From Odoribacteraceae bacterium (GTDB lineage Bacteria > Bacteroidota > Bacteroidia > Bacteroidales > Marinifilaceae), in the NCBI GenBank assembly GCA_031267995.1, contig JAIRXZ010000025.1:1-18325 (forward strand): DNA of 18,325 nucleotides, read 5' to 3'. A program made the translations under genes and the position numbers. Each line of letters starts with the position of its first letter. Position 1 is the stretch's first letter. A model generated the notes under the pieces. It was not told the DNA's origin. It searched no databases and was given only the letters and a program-made list of their open reading frames with translations. Positions 1 through 8,099 of the stretch are shown here, piece after piece.

Positions 1-129
1 GCGCTATGTGGGCGTGCGTGACGGGGAGGGGGTGGGACGGTGGACGGGAAGGGAGACGGCAACGGGCAGCTGTGGAATTTTTCCCGTCGGGTTGTGGAGT
101 TTTTCCACGAGTAGCGATGGCGATGGGGG

Positions 130-168
130 AAAAAGATACTCCCCCCGCTGAGGAGGCAGGGGGAGTAT
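130..168 (-). terminator. Rho-independent terminator of the lpdA-pepC unit
   Basis: A 10-bp perfect inverted repeat (ATACTCCCCC at 136-145, GGGGGAGTAT at 159-168) encloses a 13-base loop. Read on the minus strand, the hairpin is followed by TCTTTTT. It lies about 20 bases past the peptidase stop codon, where the minus-strand transcript would end. Bases 1-129 to its left are G-rich and show no gene, only a small GTGGA/TCCAC hairpin near 93-107. Confidence 0.75.
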
Positions 169-188
169 TCATTAGCGGGAGCGTCCGG

Positions 189-1562
189 TCAATACATATA
201 ATCCCAAGCGGGCAAGGCCACCGGCTTTTGGTCGAGGCTTTTGATAGCTTTTTCGCCGAGATAGCGTCGGTGGATGACCAGTCGGAAGATATACTCGTCA
301 AACCAATCATCTGTGAGGGTGAGATATCCCCCGTTGATTGTCGTCCCCCAGCTATTTTCGAGTTGCCACTTCAGGGGGGCGCCGTTTTCGTCGGTATCCA
401 CGCCGATGAGCGACATGGCGTGCGCGGATCCGCTTTGCCGGGTGAGGATACGCGCCTTCTTATCCATGTCGAAGTCGACGCCGAAGAGGGCATTAAAATC
501 ATACGCCCCCGGATCAAGCACGCCGTTGACACGGTCAAACGCCTTGCCCACGTCGCTGGAAGTATACATCGCCTCGTTGTTTTTGATGGAGGCGATGGCG
601 GCCTTTTTAATCTCCTCGTTGGGCAGATTCAGGTACGTCCAGTTGACGCCCTCGATAGTATTCCGGTAGTTTTCGATCTCGTACACCTTATAATAGTCGC
701 GCGTGGGATCGTTCATGATCATGATATAATTTGCCGGGCTATAATCATCGGGTGTAATCTCCTCGTAGAAGCGGCGCGGGGTGCAGTTGGCGATCTCCCG
801 GATCTCCCCGCTTCTGGTTTTGTACCGCCACGTGAAAGTCGCGGGCGGTTCGCCGAGGCAGAGGGCGAGCACGCGGTAAACATCCTTCAGCGTGGCGAGC
901 TTCTCGGCCTGGAGGCCGCTCTTTTTCTTCGCGGCGGCCAGCTCCCGGAGGGCATACCCCCCCTTGCGCAGCCGCTCGTTGACGAGCGAGAGGAGGCCGG
1001 AAGTATTGTCGGAGTGCGCCGTCTCCGGCATCACCGACTGCGGCACGACGCCGTACTTCTCCCCCAGGTTATAGTAGAGATTCCACACGCCGCCGTCATT
1101 CACGGGATGCTCGAAGAAGAACGTCACCGCGCGATCGTCCATGGGTCGCCCGGCGGTGGCGATAATATTTTCGAGGAACAGGTTAGACTTCTCAAAAATA
1201 TCCCAGAAGTAAAGGAAATTGTGCGAGAAATCGAACTCGCTCAGCTCGTACGCCGCCATGATGCCGGGGCGGAGCACGTTCATGGAGGTAAACATCCAGC
1301 AGCGTCCCGAACTTTTCTGGTCGGTGATCCCCCGGACGCTCACGCGGTACTTAAAATAGTGATCTACTTTCCCCTGCCGTTCTCGGTTGATGGCATTTTC
1401 CCGGATGTTTTTGTCATTGGTCAGGATGTTTTGGATCGCCCTCGTGGCGGGATCCTTGACGAAACTTGCCTTGATCTCGGACAGCTCCTTGTCCGTGATC
1501 TGTTGCGCGGAGAGCGTCCCGCCAATCAGGAGCAGCGCGATGATGATGATGTTGACTTTCAT
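189..1562 (-). CDS. Exported C1-family cysteine peptidase (PepC / bleomycin hydrolase type)
   Basis: This is a papain-superfamily peptidase of 457 residues, close to the usual 440-470 for PepC/bleomycin hydrolase. The catalytic set is visible: oxyanion Gln82 and nucleophile Cys88 in DQKSSGRCWMF, His381 in GSAHAMSLIG and Asn403 in LENSWG. Classic PepC is a cytoplasmic aminopeptidase. This one starts with Lys plus a hydrophobic stretch (IIIIALLLIGG) and a plausible cleavage site after residue 19 (TLSA|QQ), so it is probably exported to the periplasm, as in other Bacteroidetes homologues. Its ATG lies 10 bases after the lpdA stop, so the two genes are probably cotranscribed. The spacer is A/T-rich without a clear Shine-Dalgarno, normal for this phylum. 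Family assignment is secure; the peptide substrate is unknown. Confidence 0.92.
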   Translation of the reverse strand: MKVNIIIIALLLIGGTLSAQQITDKELSEIKASFVKDPATRAIQNILTNDKNIRENAINRERQGKVDHYFKYRVSVRGITDQKSSGRCWMFTSMNVLRPGIMAAYELSEFDFSHNFLYFWDIFEKSNLFLENIIATAGRPMDDRAVTFFFEHPVNDGGVWNLYYNLGEKYGVVPQSVMPETAHSDNTSGLLSLVNERLRKGGYALRELAAAKKKSGLQAEKLATLKDVYRVLALCLGEPPATFTWRYKTRSGEIREIANCTPRRFYEEITPDDYSPANYIMIMNDPTRDYYKVYEIENYRNTIEGVNWTYLNLPNEEIKKAAIASIKNNEAMYTSSDVGKAFDRVNGVLDPGAYDFNALFGVDFDMDKKARILTRQSGSAHAMSLIGVDTDENGAPLKWQLENSWGTTINGGYLTLTDDWFDEYIFRLVIHRRYLGEKAIKSLDQKPVALPAWDYMY

Positions 1563-1572
1563 TATTCTTTAT

Positions 1573-2967
1573 TTAAAGGTGTATAACTTCGCCGTGTGAT
1601 GCCGCTGCCGCTTCCATGATGGCCTCGCTGATGGTAGGATGCGGGTGAACAGTCTGGATGATATCCCTGGCCGTGAGTTTCAATCGCTTGGCTAGCACCA
1701 GACCGGCAATCATCTCGGTCACGTTCAGCCCCACCAGGTGAGCGCCCAGCAGCGTATCGTCGGCGGCGTTGAAGACGAGCTTGGCAAACCCGTCATTGGC
1801 GCCCGCGGCGGTAGCCTTGCCGGAAGCGGAGAGGATGAATTTGCCGACCCTTACCTTAAATCCCGCTTCGACAGCCTTCGCCTCGTTCAGGCCGACGGAG
1901 GCCACCTCAGGCGTGGTATACGTGCATCCGGGGATAGCGGAATAGTCCAGGGGAGTCACCTCCTCGCCGGCGATAAACTCCACGCAGCGAACACCCTCGG
2001 CGGAAGCCACGTGCGCCAGCGAGGGGCCGGGGATAAGGTCGCCGATGGCATAGACCCCCTCCACGTTGGTGCGATAGTGGTCATCCACCTTCACCCGTCC
2101 GTTTTCGACGGCGACGCCCGCCTCCTCCAGGCCGATATCCTCGATATTGGGGGTAATGCCCACGGCCGACAGGAGGATATCGGCGCGATGCTCCTCGATC
2201 TCCCCCCTTTTATTCTTGATCTGCACCTTCATTTGGTCGCCGTCGCGCTCCGCACTCTCCACGGAGGACTTCACCAGCACCTCCATGCCGATCTTCTTAA
2301 AGGATCGGGTAACCTGCTTGGACACCTCCTCGTCCTCCAGCGGCAAAATGTTGGGCATAAACTCCACCAGCGTCACCCGCGTGCCCATCGTCTGGTAGAA
2401 GAAGGCCAACTCCGAGCCAATGGCGCCCGACCCCACCACCATCATGGATCCGGGCAGCCGCTCCAGCGTCAGCGCCTGCCGGTAGCCGATCACGCGTTGC
2501 CCGTCCTGCGGCAGATTGGGCAACTCCCGCGAGCGGGCGCCGGTAGCCAGCACGATATGGTCAGCCGCCAGCACCTTCTTTTCGCCGGCGGCGGTAGTCA
2601 CCTCCACGTTCCTATCGGCCGTCAGCCGTCCGCGTCCCTCGATGAGGACGATGCCCCGCTTTTTGAACAGAAACTGCACCCCCCGGCTCATCTTCCCGGC
2701 CACCTCCCGACTGCGGGCGACGATGGCGCCAAAATCGGGAGCAACCCCGCCCATCTTCACGCCAAACTCCGCGGCGCGTTTACCGTACTCCAGTACCTGT
2801 GCCGATTTGAGCAGGGATTTCGTCGGGATACACCCCCAATTGAGGCAAATTCCCCCCACCTCAGCCTGCTCGATGACAGCCGTTTTCATCCCGAACTGCG
2901 CGGCCCGGATGGCAGCCACGTACCCGCCGGGGCCGCTGCCGATGACAATCATATCGTAATTCACCAT
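1573..2967 (-). CDS. lpdA: Dihydrolipoyl dehydrogenase (E3)
   Basis: This is a flavin disulfide oxidoreductase that reoxidises protein-bound dihydrolipoamide with NAD+, as the E3 subunit of 2-oxoacid dehydrogenase or glycine cleavage complexes. The N-terminal FAD fold IVIGSGPGGYVAA is followed by the redox disulfide in GGICLNWGCIPTK (Cys41, Cys46). Further on are the NAD-binding GSGAIGSELA, the second FAD motif YAIGDL, and the C-terminal active-site HPHPTISE (His443, Glu448). The frame is open to 3006, but I take the ATG at 2967 (464 residues): the protein then begins MVNYDMIVIG as in the family, and the upstream extension overlaps the likely promoter. No E1, E2 or lipoyl-protein gene is nearby, so which complex it serves cannot be told. 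It is transcribed away from etfB and leads the unit with the peptidase. Confidence 0.96.
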   Translation of the reverse strand: MVNYDMIVIGSGPGGYVAAIRAAQFGMKTAVIEQAEVGGICLNWGCIPTKSLLKSAQVLEYGKRAAEFGVKMGGVAPDFGAIVARSREVAGKMSRGVQFLFKKRGIVLIEGRGRLTADRNVEVTTAAGEKKVLAADHIVLATGARSRELPNLPQDGQRVIGYRQALTLERLPGSMMVVGSGAIGSELAFFYQTMGTRVTLVEFMPNILPLEDEEVSKQVTRSFKKIGMEVLVKSSVESAERDGDQMKVQIKNKRGEIEEHRADILLSAVGITPNIEDIGLEEAGVAVENGRVKVDDHYRTNVEGVYAIGDLIPGPSLAHVASAEGVRCVEFIAGEEVTPLDYSAIPGCTYTTPEVASVGLNEAKAVEAGFKVRVGKFILSASGKATAAGANDGFAKLVFNAADDTLLGAHLVGLNVTEMIAGLVLAKRLKLTARDIIQTVHPHPTISEAIMEAAAASHGEVIHL

Positions 2968-2994
2968 GCTGTAATAAGTATTTGATTTTGCTCG

Positions 2995-3028
2995 CGAAAG
3001 TAGCATTTTCGCCGGAAGGGTGGAAAAA
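2995..3028 (-). promoter_or_regulatory. Probable lpdA promoter
   Basis: The minus strand carries TACTTTCG (3002 to 2995), one base from the Bacteroidetes -7 consensus TAnnTTTG. A T-run (TTTTTC, 3028 to 3023) lies 20 bases further upstream at the -33 position. The predicted start near 2988 gives a short leader to the ATG at 2967 and rules out the longer start at 3006. The -33 match is weak. Confidence 0.5.
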
Positions 3029-3049
3029 CGTCCCCCTATTTTTCGTCCG

Positions 3050-3073
3050 TTTTGCCCAAAAGTACTATCTTTG
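3050..3073 (+). promoter_or_regulatory. Probable promoter of the etfB-etfA-acd operon
   Basis: TATCTTTG at 3066-3073 matches TAnnTTTG exactly, about 60 bases ahead of the etfB start. The -33 element is less clear: TTTTG at 3050-3054 is too close, and a T-rich stretch at 3039-3043 has the better spacing. It is divergent from the lpdA promoter, so the two could share control elements in the intervening 60 bases. Confidence 0.55.
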
Positions 3074-3134
3074 CCCCCCTTGATTTGATTTACCTTCGGG
3101 TAAGATGTACAAAAACCAATAATGTATAAAACGT

Positions 3135-3998
3135 ATGAAAGAACTGAAGATTGTTGTTCTGGCGAAGCAGGTTCCCGATACGAGAAATGTGGGGAAAGAC
3201 GCGATGAAGGCGGACGGAACGGTGAACAGGGCTGCCCTGCCTGCCATTTTCAACCCGGAGGACTTGAACGCACTCGAACAAGCCTTGCGCCTGAAAGAGA
3301 CCTTCAAGGGTGCCACCGTGCACATCCTGACGATGGGGCCGGGACGCGCGGCGGAGATCATCCGGGAAGCCATGTATCGCGGGGCGGACGGGGGCTATTT
3401 GCTCTCCGACAGAGCGTTTGCCGGGTCGGACACGCTGGCCACCTCCTACGCCATCTCCCGCGCGCTGGGGAATTTGGAGTACGATATCATCCTCTGCGGC
3501 CGGCAGGCCATCGACGGGGACACCGCGCAAGTGGGGCCGCAAGTGGCCGAAAAGCTGGGACTTCCCCAGGTCACCTACGCCGAGGAGATTCGGGGCATCG
3601 AGAACGGTAAAATCACCGTCAAGCGCCGCCTGGAGCGGGGTGTAGAGGTGGTGGAATGTCCGCTGCCCACCGTGGTAACGGTCAACGGATCGGCGCCCGC
3701 GTGCCGTCCGCGCAACGCCCGGCTGGTCATGAAGTACAAGTACGCCAGGGCGTCGCAGGAAGGCGCCGGCGAACGCGCCGAATTGCTCGACCAGCACCCC
3801 TACCTCCGGCTAACGGAGTGGAATGTGAACGACATCCGCTGCGAGGCCACCGAGCTGGGACTCAACGGCTCGCCCACAAAGGTTAAAACCATAGAGAACG
3901 TCGTCTTCCAGGCGAAGGAATCGAAGGCGCTCACCGCCGACGACGCCGGCATCGACGAGTTGATGAAGGAGTTGATTGCGAACCACACCATCGGCTGA
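3135..3998 (+). CDS. etfB: Electron transfer flavoprotein beta subunit
   Basis: This is the beta subunit of the heterodimeric flavoprotein that shuttles electrons to or from acyl-CoA dehydrogenases. It has 287 residues and begins MKELKIVVLAKQVPDT, the standard EtfB start. GRQAIDGDTAQVGP at residues 122-135 is the nucleotide-binding loop. The DGDTAQVGP form is, from family knowledge, typical of EtfB that binds a second FAD and can bifurcate electrons; classical mitochondrial-type EtfB binds AMP with a DDDxNQT-like loop. It is followed 35 bases later by etfA and then acd, a compact operon typical of Bacteroidales. The ATG at 3135 gives the conserved N-terminus. Bifurcation is inferred from the motif only. 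Confidence 0.95.
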   Translation: MKELKIVVLAKQVPDTRNVGKDAMKADGTVNRAALPAIFNPEDLNALEQALRLKETFKGATVHILTMGPGRAAEIIREAMYRGADGGYLLSDRAFAGSDTLATSYAISRALGNLEYDIILCGRQAIDGDTAQVGPQVAEKLGLPQVTYAEEIRGIENGKITVKRRLERGVEVVECPLPTVVTVNGSAPACRPRNARLVMKYKYARASQEGAGERAELLDQHPYLRLTEWNVNDIRCEATELGLNGSPTKVKTIENVVFQAKESKALTADDAGIDELMKELIANHTIG

Positions 3999-4033
3999 TC
4001 CCCTCCCCGTGCAATAATTTAAAACCAAGAGAC

Positions 4034-5053
4034 ATGAATAGTGTATTTGTATACTGCGAGATAGAAGAGGGAGTAGTGGCCGATGTCAGCCTCGAGCTAT
4101 TGACGAAAGGTCGCGCGCTCGCCTCCGCGCTGGGCGTCAGGCTGGAAGCCATCGTCCTGGGAAGCAACCTCGGCGGCATCGAGAAGCAACTTTTCCCCTA
4201 CGGCGTGGACGTCGCCTGGATCGCTGACGACCGTCGGCTGGCCCCTTACACCACCCTGCCGCACGCGAAGATGCTCGTCAAACTCTTCGAGGCCGAAAAG
4301 CCGCAAGTTGCCCTCATGGGCGCCACCAGCGTGGGGCGCGACCTCGGCCCGCGCGTATCCTCGGCCTTGCACAGCGGGCTAACCGCCGATTGTACAAGCC
4401 TCGAGATCGGCGACTACACCGACGCCAAAACCAAACGGGAGTACAAGAATCTCCTCTACCAGATACGCCCCGCTTTCGGCGGTAACATCGTGGCCACCAT
4501 CGTCAACCCCGACTGTCGGCCGCAGATGGCCACCGTCCGCGAGGGGGTGATGAAGAAGGAGATCCTCGATCCGGCACGCGTCGGCGAGGTAAAGCGCCTG
4601 AATGTAGGTGAATTTCTCGACGACATCGACTTCGTCGTCAAGGTTATAGAGCGTCACGTGGAAAAGTCGCGCCTCAACATCAAGGGGGCGGCCATCATCG
4701 TTTCGGGCGGCTACGGCGTGGGGTCAAGGGAGAACTTCGGCCTCCTGCACGAGCTTGCCAACACCCTTGGCGGTGAGGTCGGCGCCTCTCGCGCGGCCGT
4801 TGACGCCGGTTTCGCGGAGCACGCGCGGCAAATCGGGCAGACGGGCACCACCGTCCGTCCCAAACTCTACATTGCCTGCGGCATCTCCGGTCAAATCCAG
4901 CACACCGCCGGCATGGAGGAGTCGTCCATCGTCATCGCCATCAACACCGACCCCACCGCGCCCATCAACAAGTTCGCCGACTACGTCATCACCGGCGACC
5001 TCAACACGGTCATCCCCAAGATGATCCAGTACTACAAGAAAAACAGTAAATAG
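4034..5053 (+). CDS. etfA: Electron transfer flavoprotein alpha subunit
   Basis: This 339-residue protein is the FAD-binding partner of EtfB. The N-terminal alpha/beta domain contains MGATSVGRDLGPRVS (about 95-109). The C-terminal FAD domain shows SGGYGVGSRENF (224-235), QIGQTGTTVRP (266-276), GISGQIQHTAGM (283-294) and AINTDPTAPI (302-311), the motifs that hold the flavin. Length and motif order are normal. The next gene, the acyl-CoA dehydrogenase, starts 9 bases after the stop, so translation is likely coupled. In the cytoplasm the EtfAB dimer should exchange electrons with that dehydrogenase; the final partner (membrane quinone reductase or NAD/ferredoxin) is not encoded in the window. 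Confidence 0.95.
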   Translation: MNSVFVYCEIEEGVVADVSLELLTKGRALASALGVRLEAIVLGSNLGGIEKQLFPYGVDVAWIADDRRLAPYTTLPHAKMLVKLFEAEKPQVALMGATSVGRDLGPRVSSALHSGLTADCTSLEIGDYTDAKTKREYKNLLYQIRPAFGGNIVATIVNPDCRPQMATVREGVMKKEILDPARVGEVKRLNVGEFLDDIDFVVKVIERHVEKSRLNIKGAAIIVSGGYGVGSRENFGLLHELANTLGGEVGASRAAVDAGFAEHARQIGQTGTTVRPKLYIACGISGQIQHTAGMEESSIVIAINTDPTAPINKFADYVITGDLNTVIPKMIQYYKKNSK

Positions 5054-5062
5054 ACAAACGCT

Positions 5063-6805
5063 ATGGCAAACTTTTACACGGATAACACGGACATCAAGTT
5101 CCACCTGGAGCACCCCCTCATGCGCGAGATAGTGACCCTGAAGGAGGACGGTTTCCGCCATGCCGACGCCCACGACACCGCACCGCGCGACTTCGAGGAC
5201 GCCATGGACAACTACGACAAGGTGCTGGAAATACTTGGAGAAATCTGCGGGGACACCCTCGCGGAAAACGCCGAAGATATTGACACCGAGGGGCCGCGCG
5301 TCGTCGACGGCCGCGTGGAATACGCCCCCGGCACGCGGCGGAACCACGACGTGCTCACGCAAGCAGGCCTCTACAACATGTCGCTCCCCAGGGAGTACGA
5401 GGGGCTGAACTTCCCCATCGTCCCCTACGTCATGGCCGCCGAGCTGGTATCCCGCGCCGACGCCGGATTCGGAAACATCTGGGGGCTACAGGATTGCGCA
5501 GAAACCATCCACGAATTCGCCAGCGACGAACAAAAAAGCCGCTACCTCCCCCGCGGCGCCAGGGGCGAGACCTACGCGATGGATCTTACCGAGCCGGACG
5601 CCGGCTCAGACCTCCAGGCCGTCCAGCTGAAGGCCACGCAGAAGGATGGCCGCTGGCTGCTCAACGGTGTCAAACGCTTCATCACCAACGGCGACGCCCA
5701 AATAGCCCTCGTCCTGGCGCGCTCCGAGGAAGGGACGCAGGACGGCCGCGGCCTCTCCATGTTCATCTACGACAGGGCGAACGGCGGGATGACCGTCCGA
5801 CGCATCGAAAACAAGCTCGGTATCAAGGGATCGCCCACCTGCGAACTCGTCTTCAAGGACGCTCCCGCCGAACTCTGCGGCGATCGCAAGCTGGGGCTGA
5901 TCAAATACGTCATGTCCCTGATGAACGGCGCCCGCCTGGGCGTCGGCGCGCAAGCCGTCGGGATTGCCGAAGCCGCTTACCGCGAAGGGCTAAAGTATGC
6001 CCGCGAGCGCGTGCAGTTCGGCAAGCCCATTATTGAATTTCCCGCCATCTACGAGATGCTCGCCAACATGCAGGCCAAGCTGCGCGGCGCCCGCTCTATC
6101 CTCTACGAAACCAGCAGGTTCGTCGACATATACAAGGCCTACACCCACCTCTCCAATGAACGCCCCCTGGAGCGCGAGGAGCGCGACGCCCTGAAACGGT
6201 ACCAGAAACTTGCCGACTTCTACACCCCGCTCCTCAAGCTGTTTGCCAGCGAGTACGCCAACGAAATAGCCTACGACTCGCTGCAAATACACGGCGGGTC
6301 GGGCTACATGAAGGACTACCCCATTCAGCGCCTCGTCCGCGACGCCCGCATCACCAACATCTCCGAGGGCACCTCCCAGTTGCAGGTGGTTGCCGCCATC
6401 CGCGGGGTCACCACGGGGCACTACCTCAAGCAGATACGCGAGGTCTACGAGCAAGCCGTCACGCCACCCGCGCTGGCCACCGCCCGCCAACTCCTGGCAA
6501 CCATGACCGACGAGTACGAGGCCGCCGTCGCCGCCGTAACCACCGCCGTTCCCGCCGCACCCACCGCCGGTGCCGCTCCTGCCGTCACGTCGGCCGAATA
6601 CGTTGATTTCCACGCCCGTCGACTGGTGGAGATGGCCGGTTACATCATCATCGGCCACCTGCTGCTCCAGGATGCCTCGCGCGACGAGGCACGCGTTGCC
6701 CCGGCCGATATTTTCGTGAAATACGGTCGAGCCAAAGTTGCAGCGCACGCCGCTTTCATCCGCGACTCCCGCCCGGAAGACCTGGAGGCGTACAAAAAGA
6801 ACTGA
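5063..6805 (+). CDS. Acyl-CoA dehydrogenase with C-terminal extension
   Basis: This is an FAD-dependent acyl-CoA dehydrogenase that interconverts acyl-CoA and 2-enoyl-CoA, with EtfAB as electron partner. At 580 residues it is longer than short-chain enzymes (about 380) and matches the larger ACADs with an extra C-terminal domain. Visible motifs are MDLTEPDAGSDLQ (around 175), KRFITNGD (about 205-212), QIHGGSGYMKDYPIQRLVRDARI (from about 411), and the catalytic base Glu435 in ISEGTSQLQ. An Ala/Pro/Thr-rich linker (about 487-510) separates the core from the final helical domain. Chain-length specificity cannot be read from sequence. The end is odd: the last codons (LEAYKKN) form the first unit of the tandem array that continues past the stop, and the A-run before the stop has five A where the next unit has six. 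Confidence 0.93.
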   Translation: MANFYTDNTDIKFHLEHPLMREIVTLKEDGFRHADAHDTAPRDFEDAMDNYDKVLEILGEICGDTLAENAEDIDTEGPRVVDGRVEYAPGTRRNHDVLTQAGLYNMSLPREYEGLNFPIVPYVMAAELVSRADAGFGNIWGLQDCAETIHEFASDEQKSRYLPRGARGETYAMDLTEPDAGSDLQAVQLKATQKDGRWLLNGVKRFITNGDAQIALVLARSEEGTQDGRGLSMFIYDRANGGMTVRRIENKLGIKGSPTCELVFKDAPAELCGDRKLGLIKYVMSLMNGARLGVGAQAVGIAEAAYREGLKYARERVQFGKPIIEFPAIYEMLANMQAKLRGARSILYETSRFVDIYKAYTHLSNERPLEREERDALKRYQKLADFYTPLLKLFASEYANEIAYDSLQIHGGSGYMKDYPIQRLVRDARITNISEGTSQLQVVAAIRGVTTGHYLKQIREVYEQAVTPPALATARQLLATMTDEYEAAVAAVTTAVPAAPTAGAAPAVTSAEYVDFHARRLVEMAGYIIIGHLLLQDASRDEARVAPADIFVKYGRAKVAAHAAFIRDSRPEDLEAYKKN

Positions 6806-7112
6806 TTCCCAGCTCGGCAAGGCTGGTGGCATATAAAAAAGAGCTGATCTATCGCCCGGCTGACCTGGAGGCATATAAAAAATGTCTGATCTATCGCCCG
6901 CCAGGGCTGGAGGCATATAGAAAAGGGCTGATTTCCAACCCGCCAGGGCTGGCGTTAATAAAAGCCTGATCTATCGCCTGGCAGGGGCTGGAGGCATATA
7001 GAAAAGAACTGATTCCCAGCCCGCCAGGGCTGGAGGCGTTAATAAAAGCCTGATCTATCGTCTGGCAGGGGCTGGAGGCATTAATAAAAGCCTGACCACC
7101 TGCCCGTCACAC
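6782..7112 (+). repeat. 42-bp tandem array copied from the 3' end of the acyl-CoA dehydrogenase gene
   Basis: Eight degenerate units start at CTGG(A/T)GGC at 6782, 6823, 6865, 6907, 6949, 6988, 7030 and 7072, giving steps of 41, 42, 42, 42, 39, 42 and 42. The first unit is the coding end of the dehydrogenase gene, and later units still spell LEAYKK- or LEAYRK-like peptides in one frame. Between units is a dyad, clearest as CCAGCCC-gcca-GGGCTGG at 7016-7033. The array fills the space between the gene and the terminator. It contains no independent gene. Confidence 0.9.
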
Positions 7113-7124
7113 CGGTGAATAAAC

Positions 7125-7162
7125 AAACGCGGATCCCCGGTTACCCGTCGGATCCGCGTTTT
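7125..7162. terminator. Strong bidirectional terminator between acd and the sigma factor gene
   Basis: A 12-bp perfect stem (AAACGCGGATCC at 7125-7136, GGATCCGCGTTT at 7150-7161) has a 13-base loop. It ends in T on the plus strand and is followed by TTGTTTATT on the minus strand. It lies between convergent genes and can end both transcripts. Confidence 0.82.
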
Positions 7163-7240
7163 GCCTTATCCCGTCGCCCTCTCTGAAGCCCCGCGGGCAT
7201 CCATGCCGCGCGACCTGGTGGCCGTCGAACCCCCTCGCGT

Positions 7241-7876
7241 TCAGGGATACGCGCCATCCGGCCTCACAGCCCCCGGCCTGCCGACGGGGGCTGCCGTCGC
7301 CCCGATCCCCTCCATGCTCCAGACCATAAACAGGAAAAACTGCCGGGACGAAAACTGCTCGCGGATCGCCCGCAACCCGGCGGCCAGCAACGTCTTCACC
7401 GTGTTGATCGACACGTCGGCCAGCAGCGCAACTTCCTTGTACCGCTTCCGTTCCAGCAGCACCGCGCGCAGGATGAACGCCGTCTTTTCGGGCAGCCGGT
7501 CGATGGCCGTCGCTATCTCCTGCAACAATTCCGGGTCAAACGTGAGATCCCCCTCCTCCTCCATCACCTCCCTCATCAGCGCGTCGACGGGTTGGAAGGA
7601 GAGGCGCCGTCCCGATCGCAACTTGTTGATAGACGCGTTCCTCACGGCGCGGAACAGGTACGTGGACAACGCCTCGTCGTGCAGGCTCAGGTACTTTTTC
7701 TTCTCCAGGAAGCGATAAAAGACATCCTGCACCAAATCCTCCGCCTGCCCCGCGGCCGGGAGAAACGAGTCGGCAAACGCCACCAGCGGTCTGTAATAGC
7801 GCTCGAACAACTTGTCGCACCCCTTGTCGCGATCCTCGCGGAAACAGGAGAGTATCTCGTCATCAGATATTTTCAT
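7241..7876 (-). CDS. ECF-type RNA polymerase sigma factor
   Basis: This is a sigma-70 family protein of the extracytoplasmic function group, 211 residues from the ATG at 7876. A GTG just upstream (7879) is less likely as the start. Sigma region 2 spans about 20-90 with AEDLVQDVFYRFLEKK and YLFRAVRNASINKLR. Region 4 spans about 119-172 with LPEKTAFIL and the helix-turn-helix YKEVALLADVSINTVKTLL. Bacteroidetes ECF factors often sit beside a FecR anti-sigma gene and SusC/SusD genes; none is here, so the regulon is unknown. The hydrophobic FFLFMVW after region 4 is common in these factors. The last 22 residues (Gly/Ala/Pro-rich) look unconserved. The leader is about 125 bases long. Confidence 0.9.
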   Translation of the reverse strand: MKISDDEILSCFREDRDKGCDKLFERYYRPLVAFADSFLPAAGQAEDLVQDVFYRFLEKKKYLSLHDEALSTYLFRAVRNASINKLRSGRRLSFQPVDALMREVMEEEGDLTFDPELLQEIATAIDRLPEKTAFILRAVLLERKRYKEVALLADVSINTVKTLLAAGLRAIREQFSSRQFFLFMVWSMEGIGATAAPVGRPGAVRPDGAYP

Positions 7877-8010
7877 CACACCTTACTTTTATACGCGCCG
7901 GCGATAACCGGGGGATTCGGCAAACGCCAAACGACGGGATCGCGCCGCACCCGGCGGATCGACAAACGATCGGGAAACACGCCCCCGCGGAATCCCGTCA
8001 AGCGCGAGGG

Positions 8011-8036
8011 CAAATGTAATGAAATTTTTAACACAA
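8011..8036 (-). promoter_or_regulatory. Probable promoter of the ECF sigma factor gene
   Basis: The minus strand has TACATTTG (8018 to 8011), a full match to TAnnTTTG. A TTG lies at 8036-8034, but the 15-base spacing is shorter than the usual 17-23. The predicted start near 8004 leaves a leader of about 125 bases, in which I see no recognisable riboswitch. Confidence 0.5.
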
Positions 8037-8099
8037 CGATAGCCCGACGACGACGCGGAACCAGCGCGAGGGACGCGCCGCGCGGTGATATACCATAAA

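Noticed and set aside
6..1586. 526-codon open frame on the plus strand
   Set aside because: It lies antisense to the peptidase gene, whose catalytic motifs are intact. The translation has no recognisable domain, and long antisense frames are expected in GC-rich DNA.
2968..3006. Longer N-terminus for LpdA starting at 3006
   Set aside because: The 13 extra residues are unlike the family and the segment overlaps the predicted -7 promoter element.
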